NCBI RefSeq assembly: GCF_905220365.1
Contig: NC_061124.1
Span: 15,006,501-15,070,500, forward strand
DNA from: Vanessa cardui
Lineage: Eukaryota; Arthropoda; Insecta; Lepidoptera; Nymphalidae
Direction of reading: 5' to 3'
Length of the DNA stretch: 64,000 nt
In this document: positions 22,590-34,827 of the stretch, piece by piece
How the letters are laid out: the number at the start of each line of letters is the position of its first letter
Position numbering within the stretch: the stretch's first letter is position 1
Translations under genes and position numbers: made by a program
The notes under the pieces: model-generated
Databases searched by the model: none
Told to the model about the DNA's origin: nothing
Seen by the model: the letters and a program-made list of their open reading frames with translations, nothing else

Positions 22590-23873
22590 TGAGTTATACC
22601 ATCAACATATTTTCAGTAGCTGCCCGAAGCTTGAAAATAGTTCAGCGTTTAAGAAAAAAGTCAGATAATATTGTCATTAATACGAAAATAATTAGGCGTC
22701 CTCTATATTATGCGACCAGGTGGCGTTGCGCAGTATCTGGGTCTTAAGCGTGGGTTGAAGACGTACATGATATCCCGCAGATATATATTCAACCCTTTGC
22801 TCCAAAAGCACTCATTAATAACTTCCTAATCTCGTTCATAGCGAGTGTAGCATTAGTCACAAACCCGATTGTGATTTGTCTTGTGACGTTGAGAACATGA
22901 GAGAGACACAATTACATAATCAGTAATAATACAGAGCAGTAACTTCATGGAAAATTACTATCAATATATATTAAACTCTTCTGTTACTGAGTGACTGACA
23001 GAGTAACGGAGAGTATTAGCTTATGCAATTGTAATTTACTATTGATTGGCACTATTATATATATCAAGTAACCTTGTTTAAGATAAAATCTATCGTCTCA
23101 AATTTAACTTTTGCTATTTAAATATATTTATGAAAGTCTCATAATACTGGCTTCCTCTTCCTTTGAAGAAAAGGTTTATTCTACTACGCAGCTCCAATTG
23201 ATTATTGGATAGGTTAAGATTCACGCGTTCTAACCACTCGGTCGATCCCAAGATTATAAATGCTACTAAAGAACATGAATGTATAAGTAGTGATAAAATT
23301 GGTAAATGATTATAAAAATTTTATTTCGTTACTTGAATAAATTGTAAGTTACATTTGAGAATAAATTTTATATTTTAGATTACCGAACTGTAACATTCAT
23401 AAGTAACGCTATTTGTGTCTAAAGATGGCACACAAAACAGATTGTCACAGGTAAAGGGGTAAGACATACAACATTCAAGAGCTGTGAAATAATTCCGAGC
23501 ATATTGAAAAGATTTTACAACGAACAATTACTATATTATAAAATATACATAATATTTTATAAGCAATAAGACCATAAGATAGGAATATAAATAACCGTCG
23601 ATACTAGAAAAACTTTCAAAAATCTGAAATTATTCACAATTAAAACCAAGGTTACATTGTCTTTATGAGTTGATAAATGGCACTAGTCTGTCTCGTAAGA
23701 TACGGACTAAAATTAAAAACAATTACAGAATTAGTTGCAATAACTTGGAAGATCTTAGACGGATCTGGAAATAAAAGACATCTTAACTAGTGATCGTGAG
23801 CATAATGAGAAGCTGAGCTTCAGTGAGCTTGGAAGTGCTTAATTTGTGCTTAGAAGTACATGCAAATTAACAA

Positions 23874-24083
23874 GATGATAGGGCTTTGTGCAACCATACA
23901 TCATGGATTCTATCACCAAACAGGCATACGTCGTATAGTTGTGTTTCGGTTTCAGTTACAGGCACAAGAGACATGACAGCTGAACACCCAAGGTTAGTAG
24001 CGCATTGGCGATGTAACGACGGAAATGTATGGTTGGGTTATTATTTCTTACAGCGCCAATCATTAGCGGTACCAACCGCCAAT
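23874..24083 (-). repeat. Rep-C copy at end of duplication unit 1
   Basis: Reverse orientation relative to 28380: gatagggctttgtgcaacc, acaggcacaagagacatgac, cttacagcgccaatcatta. The duplication junction lies right at its end; an identical copy is at 25815-26024. Confidence 0.7.
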
Positions 24084-24255
24084 GTTTTACAGAATAAATA
24101 TAGTATTTTAATATATCTCGACACGCGGTAGCGTGTTAGCCAAGTTCAGGTAACAGAACTGGCGAGTAGCACCGTATGTAATATTTTTTACTATTGTAAC
24201 CTGGGTCAGGTTAACACAAAGCATTTGAGTTATACCAAAGTAAAAAGTAAAGTAA

Positions 24256-24530
24256 GGCCTGTAAATTTCCCACTGCTGGGATAAGGCCTCCTTTTCTATT
24301 AAGGAGAGGGCTTGGAACATATTCCACCACGCTATTCCAATGCGGGTTGGTGGAATGCACATGTGGCAGAATTTCGATGAAATTAGACACATACATTCCT
24401 CACGATGTTTTCCTTCACCACCAAGCACGAGATGAATTATAAACACAAATTAAGCACATATATATAGTGGTGCTATCCTGGGTTTGAATAAGATTCACAC
24501 GTTCTAACCACTGGACCATCTCAGCTCAGC
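24256..24530 (-). mobile_element. SINE-A in duplication unit 2
   Basis: Identical to 22315-22589, shifted by 1,941 bp; duplicated with the unit, not an independent insertion. Confidence 0.83.
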
Positions 24531-25814
24531 TGAGTTATACCATCAACATATTTTCAGTAGCTGCCCGAAGCTTGAAAATAGTTCAGCGTTTAAGAAAAAA
24601 GTCAGATAATATTGTCATTAATACGAAAATAATTAGGCGTCCTCTATATTATGCGACCAGGTGGCGTTGCGCAGTATCTGGGTCTTAAGCGTGGGTTGAA
24701 GACGTACATGATATCCCGCAGATATATATTCAACCCTTTGCTCCAAAAGCACTCATTAATAACTTCCTAATCTCGTTCATAGCGAGTGTAGCATTAGTCA
24801 CAAACCCGATTGTGATTTGTCTTGTGACGTTGAGAACATGAGAGAGACACAATTACATAATCAGTAATAATACAGAGCAGTAACTTCATGGAAAATTACT
24901 ATCAATATATATTAAACTCTTCTGTTACTGAGTGACTGACAGAGTAACGGAGAGTATTAGCTTATGCAATTGTAATTTACTATTGATTGGCACTATTATA
25001 TATATCAAGTAACCTTGTTTAAGATAAAATCTATCGTCTCAAATTTAACTTTTGCTATTTAAATATATTTATGAAAGTCTCATAATACTGGCTTCCTCTT
25101 CCTTTGAAGAAAAGGTTTATTCTACTACGCAGCTCCAATTGATTATTGGATAGGTTAAGATTCACGCGTTCTAACCACTCGGTCGATCCCAAGATTATAA
25201 ATGCTACTAAAGAACATGAATGTATAAGTAGTGATAAAATTGGTAAATGATTATAAAAATTTTATTTCGTTACTTGAATAAATTGTAAGTTACATTTGAG
25301 AATAAATTTTATATTTTAGATTACCGAACTGTAACATTCATAAGTAACGCTATTTGTGTCTAAAGATGGCACACAAAACAGATTGTCACAGGTAAAGGGG
25401 TAAGACATACAACATTCAAGAGCTGTGAAATAATTCCGAGCATATTGAAAAGATTTTACAACGAACAATTACTATATTATAAAATATACATAATATTTTA
25501 TAAGCAATAAGACCATAAGATAGGAATATAAATAACCGTCGATACTAGAAAAACTTTCAAAAATCTGAAATTATTCACAATTAAAACCAAGGTTACATTG
25601 TCTTTATGAGTTGATAAATGGCACTAGTCTGTCTCGTAAGATACGGACTAAAATTAAAAACAATTACAGAATTAGTTGCAATAACTTGGAAGATCTTAGA
25701 CGGATCTGGAAATAAAAGACATCTTAACTAGTGATCGTGAGCATAATGAGAAGCTGAGCTTCAGTGAGCTTGGAAGTGCTTAATTTGTGCTTAGAAGTAC
25801 ATGCAAATTAACAA

Positions 25815-26024
25815 GATGATAGGGCTTTGTGCAACCATACATCATGGATTCTATCACCAAACAGGCATACGTCGTATAGTTGTGTTTCGGTTTCAGTTAC
25901 AGGCACAAGAGACATGACAGCTGAACACCCAAGGTTAGTAGCGCATTGGCGATGTAACGACGGAAATGTATGGTTGGGTTATTATTTCTTACAGCGCCAA
26001 TCATTAGCGGTACCAACCGCCAAT
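25815..26024 (-). repeat. Rep-C copy at end of duplication unit 2
   Basis: Identical to 23874-24083. A diverged plus-strand Rep-C (26042-26168) follows 18 bases later, making a head-to-head pair. Confidence 0.7.
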
Positions 26025-26041
26025 GCGTACCAATATAATTG

Positions 26042-26168
26042 ATATGCCCCTTGTGTCTGTAGTTATACCGGCTCCCTTTAAACTGGAGCTCAACTATATT
26101 GGTTATATAATATCTATTGAATGAGAGGTACTTAACCAGACGGGCACATAGCCTTACAACTAAAGGAA
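26042..26168 (+). repeat. Rep-C fragment
   Basis: atgccccttgtgtctgtagt, accggctccctttaaactgg and accagacgggcacatagcc: the second half of the 28380 copy, diverged. Confidence 0.6.
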
Positions 26169-26635
26169 ATAATGATCCATTGTGTCACAACGTTGCATTT
26201 CAATAAGCTTGTGTATTTATAATAAAAGAATATCAGATTGGACGGTCAGATGTAAAGGCATGCACGCGAAATCCTCCTTTGTGTTCAAGTACATACGACT
26301 TCAATTTCCAATACGCTCTAAATTCGCTATGACTATCAATAAAGCGAATTTTATAAGAGATCCGTTTGATTTCAGAAACAATGTCTTAAAATCTTCTATA
26401 GTAGTATACATTGTATATTTGTTTATGTTATGTTTTTGTATATACATATTTTGCATGTATTTTATTCAATCTACTGGTTCTAAAATAACGATTTTCCATA
26501 AAAAAACTTCCTTATTTTTTCTTTCTTTACACTCGACGGCCTGAATACAGCAAATCAAAGCACGCAATTGAGTGATGTGTTTTCTCAGTGAATCTAAGTT
26601 CGCTCGAATACATTTATTTACATACTTTTTCACCT
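26169..26635. other. Intergenic, unassigned
   Basis: The 120-codon frame 26182-26544 lacks a start context, motif or family resemblance and was not called. Confidence 0.4.
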
Positions 26636-26720
26636 ATACTAATATTATAAATGTGTAACATTTATTTGTTTGTATGTTAGGAGCAGTCTCTGGAAATAAT
26701 GAACTAATTTTTCGTCGTTA
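26636..26720 (+). repeat. Rep-F fragment
   Basis: actaatattataaatgtg followed by a Gtttgttt-type stretch; the same start type as the longer copies at 42712 and 45035. Confidence 0.45.
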
Positions 26721-26793
26721 CATTATAAAAAATTTTTTAAAGCTAGCACTAGATCAGAATGTAAATTCTAATTGGAACTGGCAAATAGCAACC

Positions 26794-27056
26794 AAACAAC
26801 AACAGCCTGAAAATTTTTTACTGCTGGGCTAAGACCACCACGCTGTTCCAATGCGGGTTAGTGGAATACACACATGGCAGAATTTCTATGAAATAAGACG
26901 CACGCAGGTTTTCTCGTGATGTTTTTTTTAATACCCTACCATGAGATTAACTATAAACAAAAATTAAGCACATGAATCAGTGGTGCTTGCCTGACTTTGA
27001 ACCCGCAATCATCGGTAAAGATGCACGCGTTCTAAACACTGGGCCATCTCGGCTTA
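26794..27056 (-). mobile_element. SINE-A
   Basis: Minus strand, from the (CAA)n-type tail at 26794 to ggccatctcggctta at the head. Diverged in the middle. Confidence 0.8.
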
Positions 27057-27208
27057 TTTATTTACTAATCACTAACAAGCCAAAAACTAAAACGTCATTT
27101 CCCAGAATATTTCTATTATGAACAGCCATAACAGGCAGTCAGTTTACTGACTCAAACAACAATATGTGAAGACGGTTGAATAGTTCTTTTGCTACTTACT
27201 TGTATAAA

Positions 27209-27431
27209 TATGAGACAACATCACATACATTACTCTGATCCTAATGTAAGTAGCTGAAGCACTTGTGTTATGGAAATCAGAAGTAACGACGGTACCACAA
27301 ACACCCAGACCCAAGACAATATACAAAACTTATGGTAATTTACGTCGACTCCGCCAGGAATCGAACCTGGGACCTCAGAGTGGCGTACCCATGAAAACCG
27401 GTGTACACACCACTCAACCATGGAGGTCGTC
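27209..27431 (-). mobile_element. SINE-B, inverted partner of 21072-21308
   Basis: The minus-strand head gacgacctccatggttgagt has a clean B box in aggttcgattcctggcgg, close to the tRNA consensus ggttcgantcc. The body ends with atgagacaacatcacata on the plus strand. Confidence 0.85.
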
Positions 27432-28379
27432 AAATCGTTAATTATGTATAAACTTGTAGACTTTTCATTTAATACAACGAAGCTGTTCAAACAACTGGGA
27501 GGTCAATTCTATAATATTTCATTGTATAAATATCACACAGATACAATAGCATGCAAAAGTGCTTCTGTAACTCTCGTAGTCCATTTGCATAGCATATCAA
27601 ACGCAATTAGAAAAAATTCAGAGGTAACATCGACGGATTTTTTTGACAGAAACTTGATGTATGAACCCAGGACCACCAGGGTTTTGTTCATTATAGTTTT
27701 TACTAGCATTGTAGAGCTTCAGCGTTTCTCCCATACCGGTAACAATATATTCTAAACAACACAAACTATTTGAAAACAATTGGTATGTTAAATAAATACA
27801 ATTAATTTGAACGCAGCTTAAAATATGTAAATACAGAAATCCCTAGTATAATTTAGCCGCGAACTACACTAAATCAGCTCCTAAAAGGATCTATGGATTT
27901 ACTATTTGACAATGCAAAGACCTCGAGACGAGAGAAGTTATGCGTTGGTCTCGAGTGATCCAATGACTTATAGCGATGTCCCTCGAATATCTAGATTTTG
28001 TTGGCTTTTCTTAAGTCTTTATGAATTAGATTTAACTATAATTCGTAGTGTCTGTGTATAGAGTTTTTTGTTAAAAAAATGGGGAATATCGTGTCTATGG
28101 TAGCGACGCGGCCATTTTGATTAATACTGCTTTATGTCTGTATTGATAACTACTATTTAATTATTAAAAGATTAATATTATAGTATTAGTTAATAAATAT
28201 TCAATTCAAAATTAATTCACTTGTAAAAATTAAACTAATCGTCAAAGAGCGTCTGTGTGCTAAAGAATATTAAAACAGTAATGATTTTTTTAGTTAATTG
28301 CATACCTTGGGAATAATATGTTAACATCCAGGATGTATCAAATAAAAAAAAAAAATTATGAAAAAAATATACATTTTTA
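27432..28379. other. Intergenic, unassigned
   Basis: The 111-codon frame 27420-27755 partly overlaps SINE-B and has no motif. No other signal. Confidence 0.4.
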
Positions 28380-28655
28380 TGGTATAGGTTGGACGAGCGT
28401 AAGGCCACCTGATGGTAGGTGGTCACCATCACCCATAGACAATGAAGCTGTAAGAAATATTAACTATTCCTTATATCGTCAATGTGCCACCAACATTGGA
28501 AACTAAGATGTTATGTCCCTTGTGCCTGTAGTTGCACTGGCTCACTCACCTTTCGAACCGGAACGCAACAATATTGAGTACTGTTATTTGGCGGTAGAAC
28601 AACTGATGAGTGGGTGGTAAATACCCAGACGGGCTTGCACAAAGCCCTACCTCCA
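28380..28655 (+). repeat. Rep-C, near full length
   Basis: ggccacctgatggtaggtgg, tcaccatcacccatagacaa, atgttatgtcccttgtgcct, acgggcttgcacaaagccct. This is the clearest copy and the reference for the others in this annotation. The family is abundant in Lepidoptera from memory; class not assigned. Confidence 0.8.
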
Positions 28656-28734
28656 AGTAAACATTTTCCAATTGACTATCAATAAGCATTTAAGTACACG
28701 AGTAACATTTCTATATTCAATAAATATTTCTGGA

Positions 28735-28792
28735 CTTTGACAATTCAAAACCGCTTGTAAAGGCTTACTTGAATAAAGTATATTTTATTCCT
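28735..28792 (+). mobile_element. LINE-J 3' terminus, very short
   Basis: caattcaaaaccgcttgtaa and cttgaataaagtatatttta, the last ~55 bases of the LINE. Confidence 0.6.
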
Positions 28793-29086
28793 AATTTAGA
28801 TATTGGTTCATACATAAACTGTTACTGGAAAATTGTAAGACTTGTTGTTGTACATATTAGACTGGTATATTTATAAAATGGGACGGTTATATTAGTAAGA
28901 TCCCGATAAATCTCTGTTCCGCGCTATTCGCGGTGATAAAACTTACAATGTTAATCGATGTGGTTACGGCACGATTGGTATATTAAAGTAACATTTAGTA
29001 TATTTTACGACACTTTACTTTGGGGGAAAACGATATCAATACAATCTTTGTTCTGCAATTCTTTAATTTATATACTGGACTCTTAT

Positions 29087-29372
29087 AGCTGAGTTAGCCC
29101 AGTGGTTAGAACGCGTGCATCTTAACCGATGATTTCTGGTTCATAACCACTATGTTTATATGTGCTTAATTTGTGTTTACAATTCATATCGTGTTCGGCG
29201 GTGAAGGAAAACATCGTGAGGAAGCCAGCATGTGTCTAATTTTAAAGAAATTCTGCCACATATGCATTCCACCAACCTGCATCGGAACAGTGTGGTGAAA
29301 TATGTTCCAAACCCTCTCGTTAATCGTAGAGGAGGACTTAACCCAGCCGTGGGAAATTTACGGCCTGTTTCT
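29087..29372 (+). mobile_element. SINE-A
   Basis: agctgagttagcccagtggt head, cgtgcatcttaaccgatga, the B box eroded (ctggttcataacc), then body and tail ggaaatttacggcctgttt. Confidence 0.83.
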
Positions 29373-29409
29373 TTAATATTAAGTTAAAGGAGAAGGAAAT
29401 TTTAGGAAT

Positions 29410-29620
29410 CAAAAGTGTTGAATGTAGCTTCTCAATATATGTTCGATATATATACATATACGTTTGATATATTATTACAAGTAACAAACAAACGTGTTAC
29501 TCCTGTTACGCTACTACACAGGGTTAATAATTCTTTTGTTGGGCAATGTATACTTTTATTACACTTTTATAACAGGAACCAAGAAAACATTCCATTGTAA
29601 CATAACATTAACGACTTCAT
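29410..29620 (+). mobile_element. LINE-J ORF2 C-terminal fragment
   Basis: Plus strand: VLNVASQYMFD, then RVTPVTLLHRVNNSFVGQC and HFYNRNQENIP, parallel to TVASQYIFSNVMYV, LVTPVTRLRRVSNSFMGQC and RFYNRIPESVQ at 52482-53177. Closest to that LINE rather than to the copy at 39318. Confidence 0.72.
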
Positions 29621-30049
29621 GGATGCTATCAAGCCTTGGAAACGAACAGATCCGCTCCAGGCCGATTTAGAAAAAATATATATAATCAAAAGACGAATAT
29701 CAGTTTCGTCTAATATTCTGAGAGTTCTATCGATTAAATGTCAATTTCATCGAAAGCGTAATTCGATTAATGATTGAATGAATTATACTTTATTGAACAC
29801 CACAAACAAAAAACAAAAAAGAAGAAAGTTACACAAAATTAATAAAATTCAAAAAAAGAAGTACATTAAAAGTGTAGTACAAGGGGCAGACTTATGGATT
29901 AATCTTTTTTTTTTAATTATTAAACGAGTTACGCGCTCGCGTTGCTCCATACAGGTGTAATGCTTAGGTATACATATGTTTGTCTAATATAATGTCTTTA
30001 TAATACAACTTTCAGCTTTTTTTTGTAATTAGACAATAAAAATATGCAA
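29621..30049. other. Intergenic, unassigned
   Basis: Contains an A-rich stretch 29800-29870; no gene or repeat recognised. Confidence 0.4.
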
Positions 30050-30200
30050 TTATGCGCGTATTTTATATACATACGTTCCTCTTGAAACACTGCATTAAAT
30101 ATAAATCTCATCAAAATCTGTTGCGTGATTCTAGATTCTTAGAAAGATCTAAGCATAAAGGGACAAATAGCGGTAAGTGACTTTGTTTTATACTATGTAG
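30050..30200 (+). repeat. Rep-D 3' part
   Basis: cgttcctcttgaaacactgc, atctaagcataaagggacaa, gtgactttgttttatacta; the second half of the 6972 copy. Confidence 0.65.
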
Positions 30201-30369
30201 TGAAGTACGTGAATAGTAAACAACTATAACGTTCTGGAAAAACATTGTTTTAATTCCAGAGTGCTTTCCTGAGGTTTTATGCACTTTATTTTTATAAATG
30301 TAAGTATAGTAAGTGCCTGTAGGTAAATATCCACACCTGATCTAAGAACTAATTTCTCTTTCATGTTTG

Positions 30370-30583
30370 TAGCTGATTCTACCACGGGCCTCTAATACGG
30401 GTCCTGGAAAGATATGAGAAGAAATCTATGAAAAATTAGACACCAGCAAGTTTCTTTACGACGATTTCAATCACGGGAATTCATAATACAAAAACGTGGA
30501 AATTTATGGCGCTTGACCGGGGTTGAACCCGTAAACATTGATTAAGATATATGCGTTTTAACCAATGGGCCATATCAGCTCGA
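30370..30583 (-). mobile_element. SINE-A, degenerate
   Basis: The minus-strand head agctgatatggcccattggt, a B-box-like cgggttcaaccccgg and a shortened body; an older copy. Confidence 0.7.
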
Positions 30584-30629
30584 TTTTATTACATTTTAGT
30601 CGTAGTATTATTGATTGTATTCGAGCCTA

Positions 30630-30715
30630 GAGGAGCCTTATATTAAAGTTAATCTTGTAAAATGATAATTTAAAAGTGTTAATAGGAGCTGTATAAGAAT
30701 AAAGTTCATTTTTAT
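30630..30715 (+). mobile_element. LINE-J 3' terminus, diverged
   Basis: gataatttaaaagtgttaat and aagaataaagttcattttt, in the expected order. Confidence 0.5.
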
Positions 30716-31855
30716 ATTAAGTAAGCTTTGACGAATTTGTCCAGCCGTATAATGTTAACAAGTTGTAACGTGTAGTTAAATTGCTCGATAAAAAATAATC
30801 GCAAACAAAATCCCATCTTTTACCTCGGACCCTAAGCACTTAGAGAGGCCATAAAACTGCGCAGCTGTTACAGATTTATATCCCACCAGACCACCCATTC
30901 ACCTTGTTTATGTGATACTACATGTTTCTTGTGGCTTCACCTGTTCTGGTTCCACCTTTAGGCCCAATAGGCTTATTTATCACACTTCATCTCAGAAGTT
31001 TAGATTTTAATGCAGGTCCGTTCGTAGATCGTAAAACAAGCGTAATAATAAAATGATTACCTATTTCAATACTTTATGAAGTAAATTAAGATTGACAGAT
31101 CTGTTTAGTGATAGTTCAATGTCGTTGAAATTTAGATTAAAGATCGTTATCTATGACGAATCGATAAAGCAAATTCCAAGCACTTATAATTCTACCTACT
31201 TGTTGGATATACTAAATGCTATTACAGAAATAAAAATAGTATAAAATGGTATGGTATAAATAGAATGTAAAATTACCATCGGATAAAACAAATGGGAACA
31301 GCTAATAGGACCTTTATGCGGGGTCGTCTGAGTTTCCCTCTCATTAGTGATTCTACAATGATAAATATTCCAAAGTATTTAAGTGCACAGTGGTTGATAT
31401 ATCACCAACATTTAAATTTAGTGACATTTTTTTTAATTTCAGAATTGTTGTAAAATTCGACCTTGAACAGCACACATATATATCGTAGCACACAAACGTA
31501 TCTATTATGCCACGTTGATTGTAGTTATAATCAAGTAACGGTGTATTGGTTGCTAAATTGGATTATCGCATGGAATGCGATTTGAATTTGAGACTAAACA
31601 GACCAATAAAAACGAGAGAAAATGATGTATTTTAACAGTAAAGTATTTACCAACGAAAAATACTTCTTGAATTTTGTAATTCGAATCAGTCGTATTCGAG
31701 ACATTGAAAGATGAAAGAACTCATAAAATAGAATTGCGTAAAGCTTGCGGTGCGATCAGTAATTTGCGAAAGGCTGGTAGGATATCGGTGGAGAAAATTT
31801 TTGGCGAAATGTCTTGTTACCTCATTATATTTGGATATATTTACTTGGTGGTAGT
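30716..31855. other. Intergenic, unassigned
   Basis: No coding frame. 30890-30990 has some resemblance to Rep-C but is too diverged to call. Confidence 0.4.
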
Positions 31856-31856
31856 A

Positions 31857-32010
31857 GTGTTATGTCCCTTGTGCCTGTAGTTACACTGGCTTTGTGCAAG
31901 TATAACTACACGCACAAGAGACATAACATCTTAGTTCCCAAGGTTGGTGGCGCAGTGACGATATAAGGAATAATTTATATTTCTTACAGGGTCATTGTCT
32001 ATGGGTGATT
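31857..32010. repeat. Rep-C fragments in inverted pair
   Basis: A plus-strand piece (tgttatgtcccttgtgcctg, 31859-31883) meets a minus-strand piece (gcacaagagacataacat, from ~31903) after ~20 bases, then continues ttcccaaggttggtggcgca. The two form an imperfect hairpin. Confidence 0.7.
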
Positions 32011-32089
32011 TTAAGAGGTAAAGGAAATAAGGCTCGCTCAGTATGTCATTGTAGATATTCATCTATTAGGTGTCACATATTATCATTAA

Positions 32090-32245
32090 ATATTGAAAAG
32101 GAGTAACTACTGAGTTTCTTGCAGATTCTTCTCGGTGGAACCTACTTTCCAAAACTGTGGTAGCTTCACTTAATATAATTGTTAAATGACGATTGAAACG
32201 TGCTTGTAAAAACCTACTTGAATAATGTATATTTTGATTTGTTTT
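32090..32245 (+). mobile_element. LINE-J 3' end fragment
   Basis: aaaggagtaactactgagtt, cggtggaacctactttcc, ggtagcttcacttaatata and the ttgaataatgtatattttg end. Confidence 0.8.
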
Positions 32246-33384
32246 TATATCGATAAGTCCATATTTCTGAAACATGTTTTAATAAGATTTACACTTTCTT
32301 ATTGAATGTCAAACAATTTCAATCAGTGCAGAAATAAACACCTCAGATCTGGAAAGATACTTACATAAAATATGTTGTATCGTAGTGTGTAAGGTTCTTT
32401 ATAACGATCAGATGAGGATTGCCAAATTACTACCGATTGAAGCAATTTGCTCACCGATCGTAAGCAATTTATTCGCCCTGGTTTATTTGCTTCGAGAGTA
32501 AATGTGAGAGATATTAACTCGGATATTAAAAGACGAAACGTATTGAGGCGTTATTATTATAAATGTGCTGATATTGTAAGTGTTGTATGACCAACATTCC
32601 AACAATGTTAATTTAGTACTATAGTTAATTAGATTAGATCCTTTATGTTGAAATTTTTCAAAGCATAAATATTAATGCAGAATAATCGTCTAAAGACATA
32701 AGAAATTATAACGAACTCTTTTTATAATTGTGAATTATTTATTGAGAAGAATGTTACTATTAAAATTCTAGATAACATTTATACACTTGGTAATGTTTTT
32801 TTCAATTGCTTCATTTTCAATTTTGATCATTATAATATGATATTAAATCCTTAACATTTATGCATGAATATAAATAGATAAGGTATATAAAATTAGTAAA
32901 ATTATAAATTGCAATAAATGTAAAGAAAGAGCCTGTTCAAGGTCAATACTGTGATATAGATAACTTTTAATTGACCTTTCTTTATATCTACATTCATACA
33001 AATATGCAAATGTGAAAAATTTCAATCGAATTTTTGGAACTGAAATATTCTAGTGCTGAGCTTAAGATTCATCTTCGTTGATAGAAGGTTTGAAATTGAT
33101 TCGAATTCGCTATTCAAGTGCGTAAATAGTTGACATTTTAAAAATCCACTGAGAGATGAATTCACAAAACTATTAATATTCAAAATTATTCTATACCAAA
33201 TTATCCCCTATAAATCCAAGTTGTAAGATGTTTCCTCTCATCAAAGACGTCACGGAATCACTTGCGTATTCAACCGTCTCACTCCGAATCTATGAACGGT
33301 AAATGCATTGACGAACGCTTTCCAGGATCGAACGGCGCCATATAGTAAAACAATTTGGCTGCTAATAATAATAAAGGCAATATA
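32246..33384. other. Intergenic, unassigned
   Basis: AT-rich; no repeat shared elsewhere in the window and no coding frame. Confidence 0.4.
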
Positions 33385-33515
33385 TTTTCCTTCACCATCA
33401 AGCACAAGTTTCATTCTTCATTTTCACTTTCATTGCTTTTATTGCGTTTAGAAAAACGCAATAAAAGCAAAATTCGTCGATTTTTGGCTTTTAACCACTG
33501 AGCTATCTCAGCTTA
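33385..33515 (-). mobile_element. SINE-A remnant carrying a perfect 17-bp hairpin
   Basis: Low end ttttccttcaccatcaagca, high end ccactgagctatctcagctt, so both sides of a minus-strand SINE-A survive. Between them is TTGCTTTTATTGCGTTT (33433-33449), loop AGAA, and its exact reverse complement (33454-33470), which is not part of SINE-A. Confidence 0.65.
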
Positions 33516-33824
33516 TATAGCCTTATGTTTACGTTATTCTGTAAAATAATATATACAGAATCCTTAATAAACACGTCGGGAGTCGAAACAATTTATCTTG
33601 CCGCAAGCACAAGGCAATCTAACCTGCGCCACACCGGGCTCATTACGGATGCCGTCTGTCACAGGTGACATTTATTCGAGAATACCGAACTTATGGTTTC
33701 ATTTCATATAAAACGTGTTTGCACGCCTGAGTTCGTTCGTTAGATACCGTTTTGTATGTACGGTTGTTTGATATATCACCTGTCAAAATATTATATGAAC
33801 GTAACGTAAGATTTCAAAAAAAAC

Positions 33825-33960
33825 AAACACAATCAAAATATAGTTTATTCAAGGATGTTTTTAAAAGCACTTTTGAGTCGTCATTTAACAACTATATTAA
33901 GTGAAGCTACCACCGGTTTGGAAAGTAGGTTCTACCGAGAATAGTTGATTACAATTATAA
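33825..33960 (-). mobile_element. LINE-J 3' end fragment
   Basis: aatcaaaatatagtttattc, gtgaagctaccaccggtttg, ggttctaccgagaata; minus strand. Confidence 0.78.
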
Positions 33961-34576
33961 GCTGATTTTTAAAAATTATAATCTGTCTGGATGTCAACAA
34001 GTAGGTACCTATTAATTCCACGCTTTTTATCGTCTATACTGTCTTCTTTACCAATGTATTTTTACAAAGTATTTGAATTTATGAAACGGAAAAGTTAAAT
34101 CTGTATTTTAAACTCAATACAATACTTGAAGTTTTTGTTTGTTTGTTTATTTGTTATATTATACTTACATATATGAAAATCCAACCAAAGTAGTCAACCG
34201 GTATATAACAGGAATTTAAATAAAGCTCTTAGTAGACATACATACATAATTGTTAATACATACATAATAATCGCACGAAATTGAGACTAACTAGTCGTTT
34301 GACAACGTCTTAGCTTTAAATCATATTCTATATCTAAATTATATCTTCGGTTACATATAAAGTAGTAGTTGACACTCTCCGCTCTGCTTGGATTTTAGGG
34401 TTGGGTCATCAGGAGTTAGGTAGAAAAAGAATCTACAAAAGCCTGTGTCCTTCCTGTGATATTCATACTTAAACTATATAAGAAATTTCATAAAAATAAA
34501 ATACATATAAGTACAAAATCAAAGATGTATTAAAAAAAACTATATCATATATGAAATGCATGAATAGTTGTCAAAA

Positions 34577-34800
34577 TGAACCAGTGGTCAGAACGCGTCT
34601 ATAATAACCGATGATTGCATGTTCAAATCTATGTACTGTCACAACACAACAAATCACTAGCAAATTTCCTAAATCTTTATTTTGTGTTTAAAAATAATTT
34701 TTTGATCGGCGATGAAGAAAAACGTCTTGCATGTGTCTGATTTCAATGAAATTCTGCCACATGTATATCAACCCACATTGGACCAGCTTGGTGGAATTAT
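34577..34800 (+). mobile_element. SINE-A, degenerate
   Basis: accagtggtcagaacgcgt, then a weak B box and gatttcaatgaaattctgcc and accagcttggtggaatta. Confidence 0.65.
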
Positions 34801-34827
34801 CTCCAAGGGAAAAAATACCTTAGCACA

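Larger units (their letters stand above)
22143..26024. repeat. Perfect-looking tandem duplication, unit 1,941 bp
   Basis: Unit 1 is 22143-24083, unit 2 is 24084-26024. Every line compared (both ends and several interior places) is identical, including the dispersed repeats inside. The junction keeps one shared base. Each unit contains a SINE-A, a degenerate SINE-A remnant and a Rep-C copy, and no host gene. It is either a very recent duplication or an assembly artefact. Confidence 0.93.

Noticed and set aside
22167..24446. Duplicated 112-codon frames (22167-22505 and 24108-24446, minus)
   Set aside because: They run through SINE-A and exist twice only because of the tandem duplication.
26182..26544. 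120-codon frame as a small membrane protein
   Set aside because: AT-rich hydrophobic translation with no motif, no splice or start support and flanked by repeats.
27360..27431. Genuine tRNA gene on the minus strand
   Set aside because: The head has a good B box but is followed by a SINE body and has a partner copy at 21072; it does not fold obviously into a full cloverleaf by eye.
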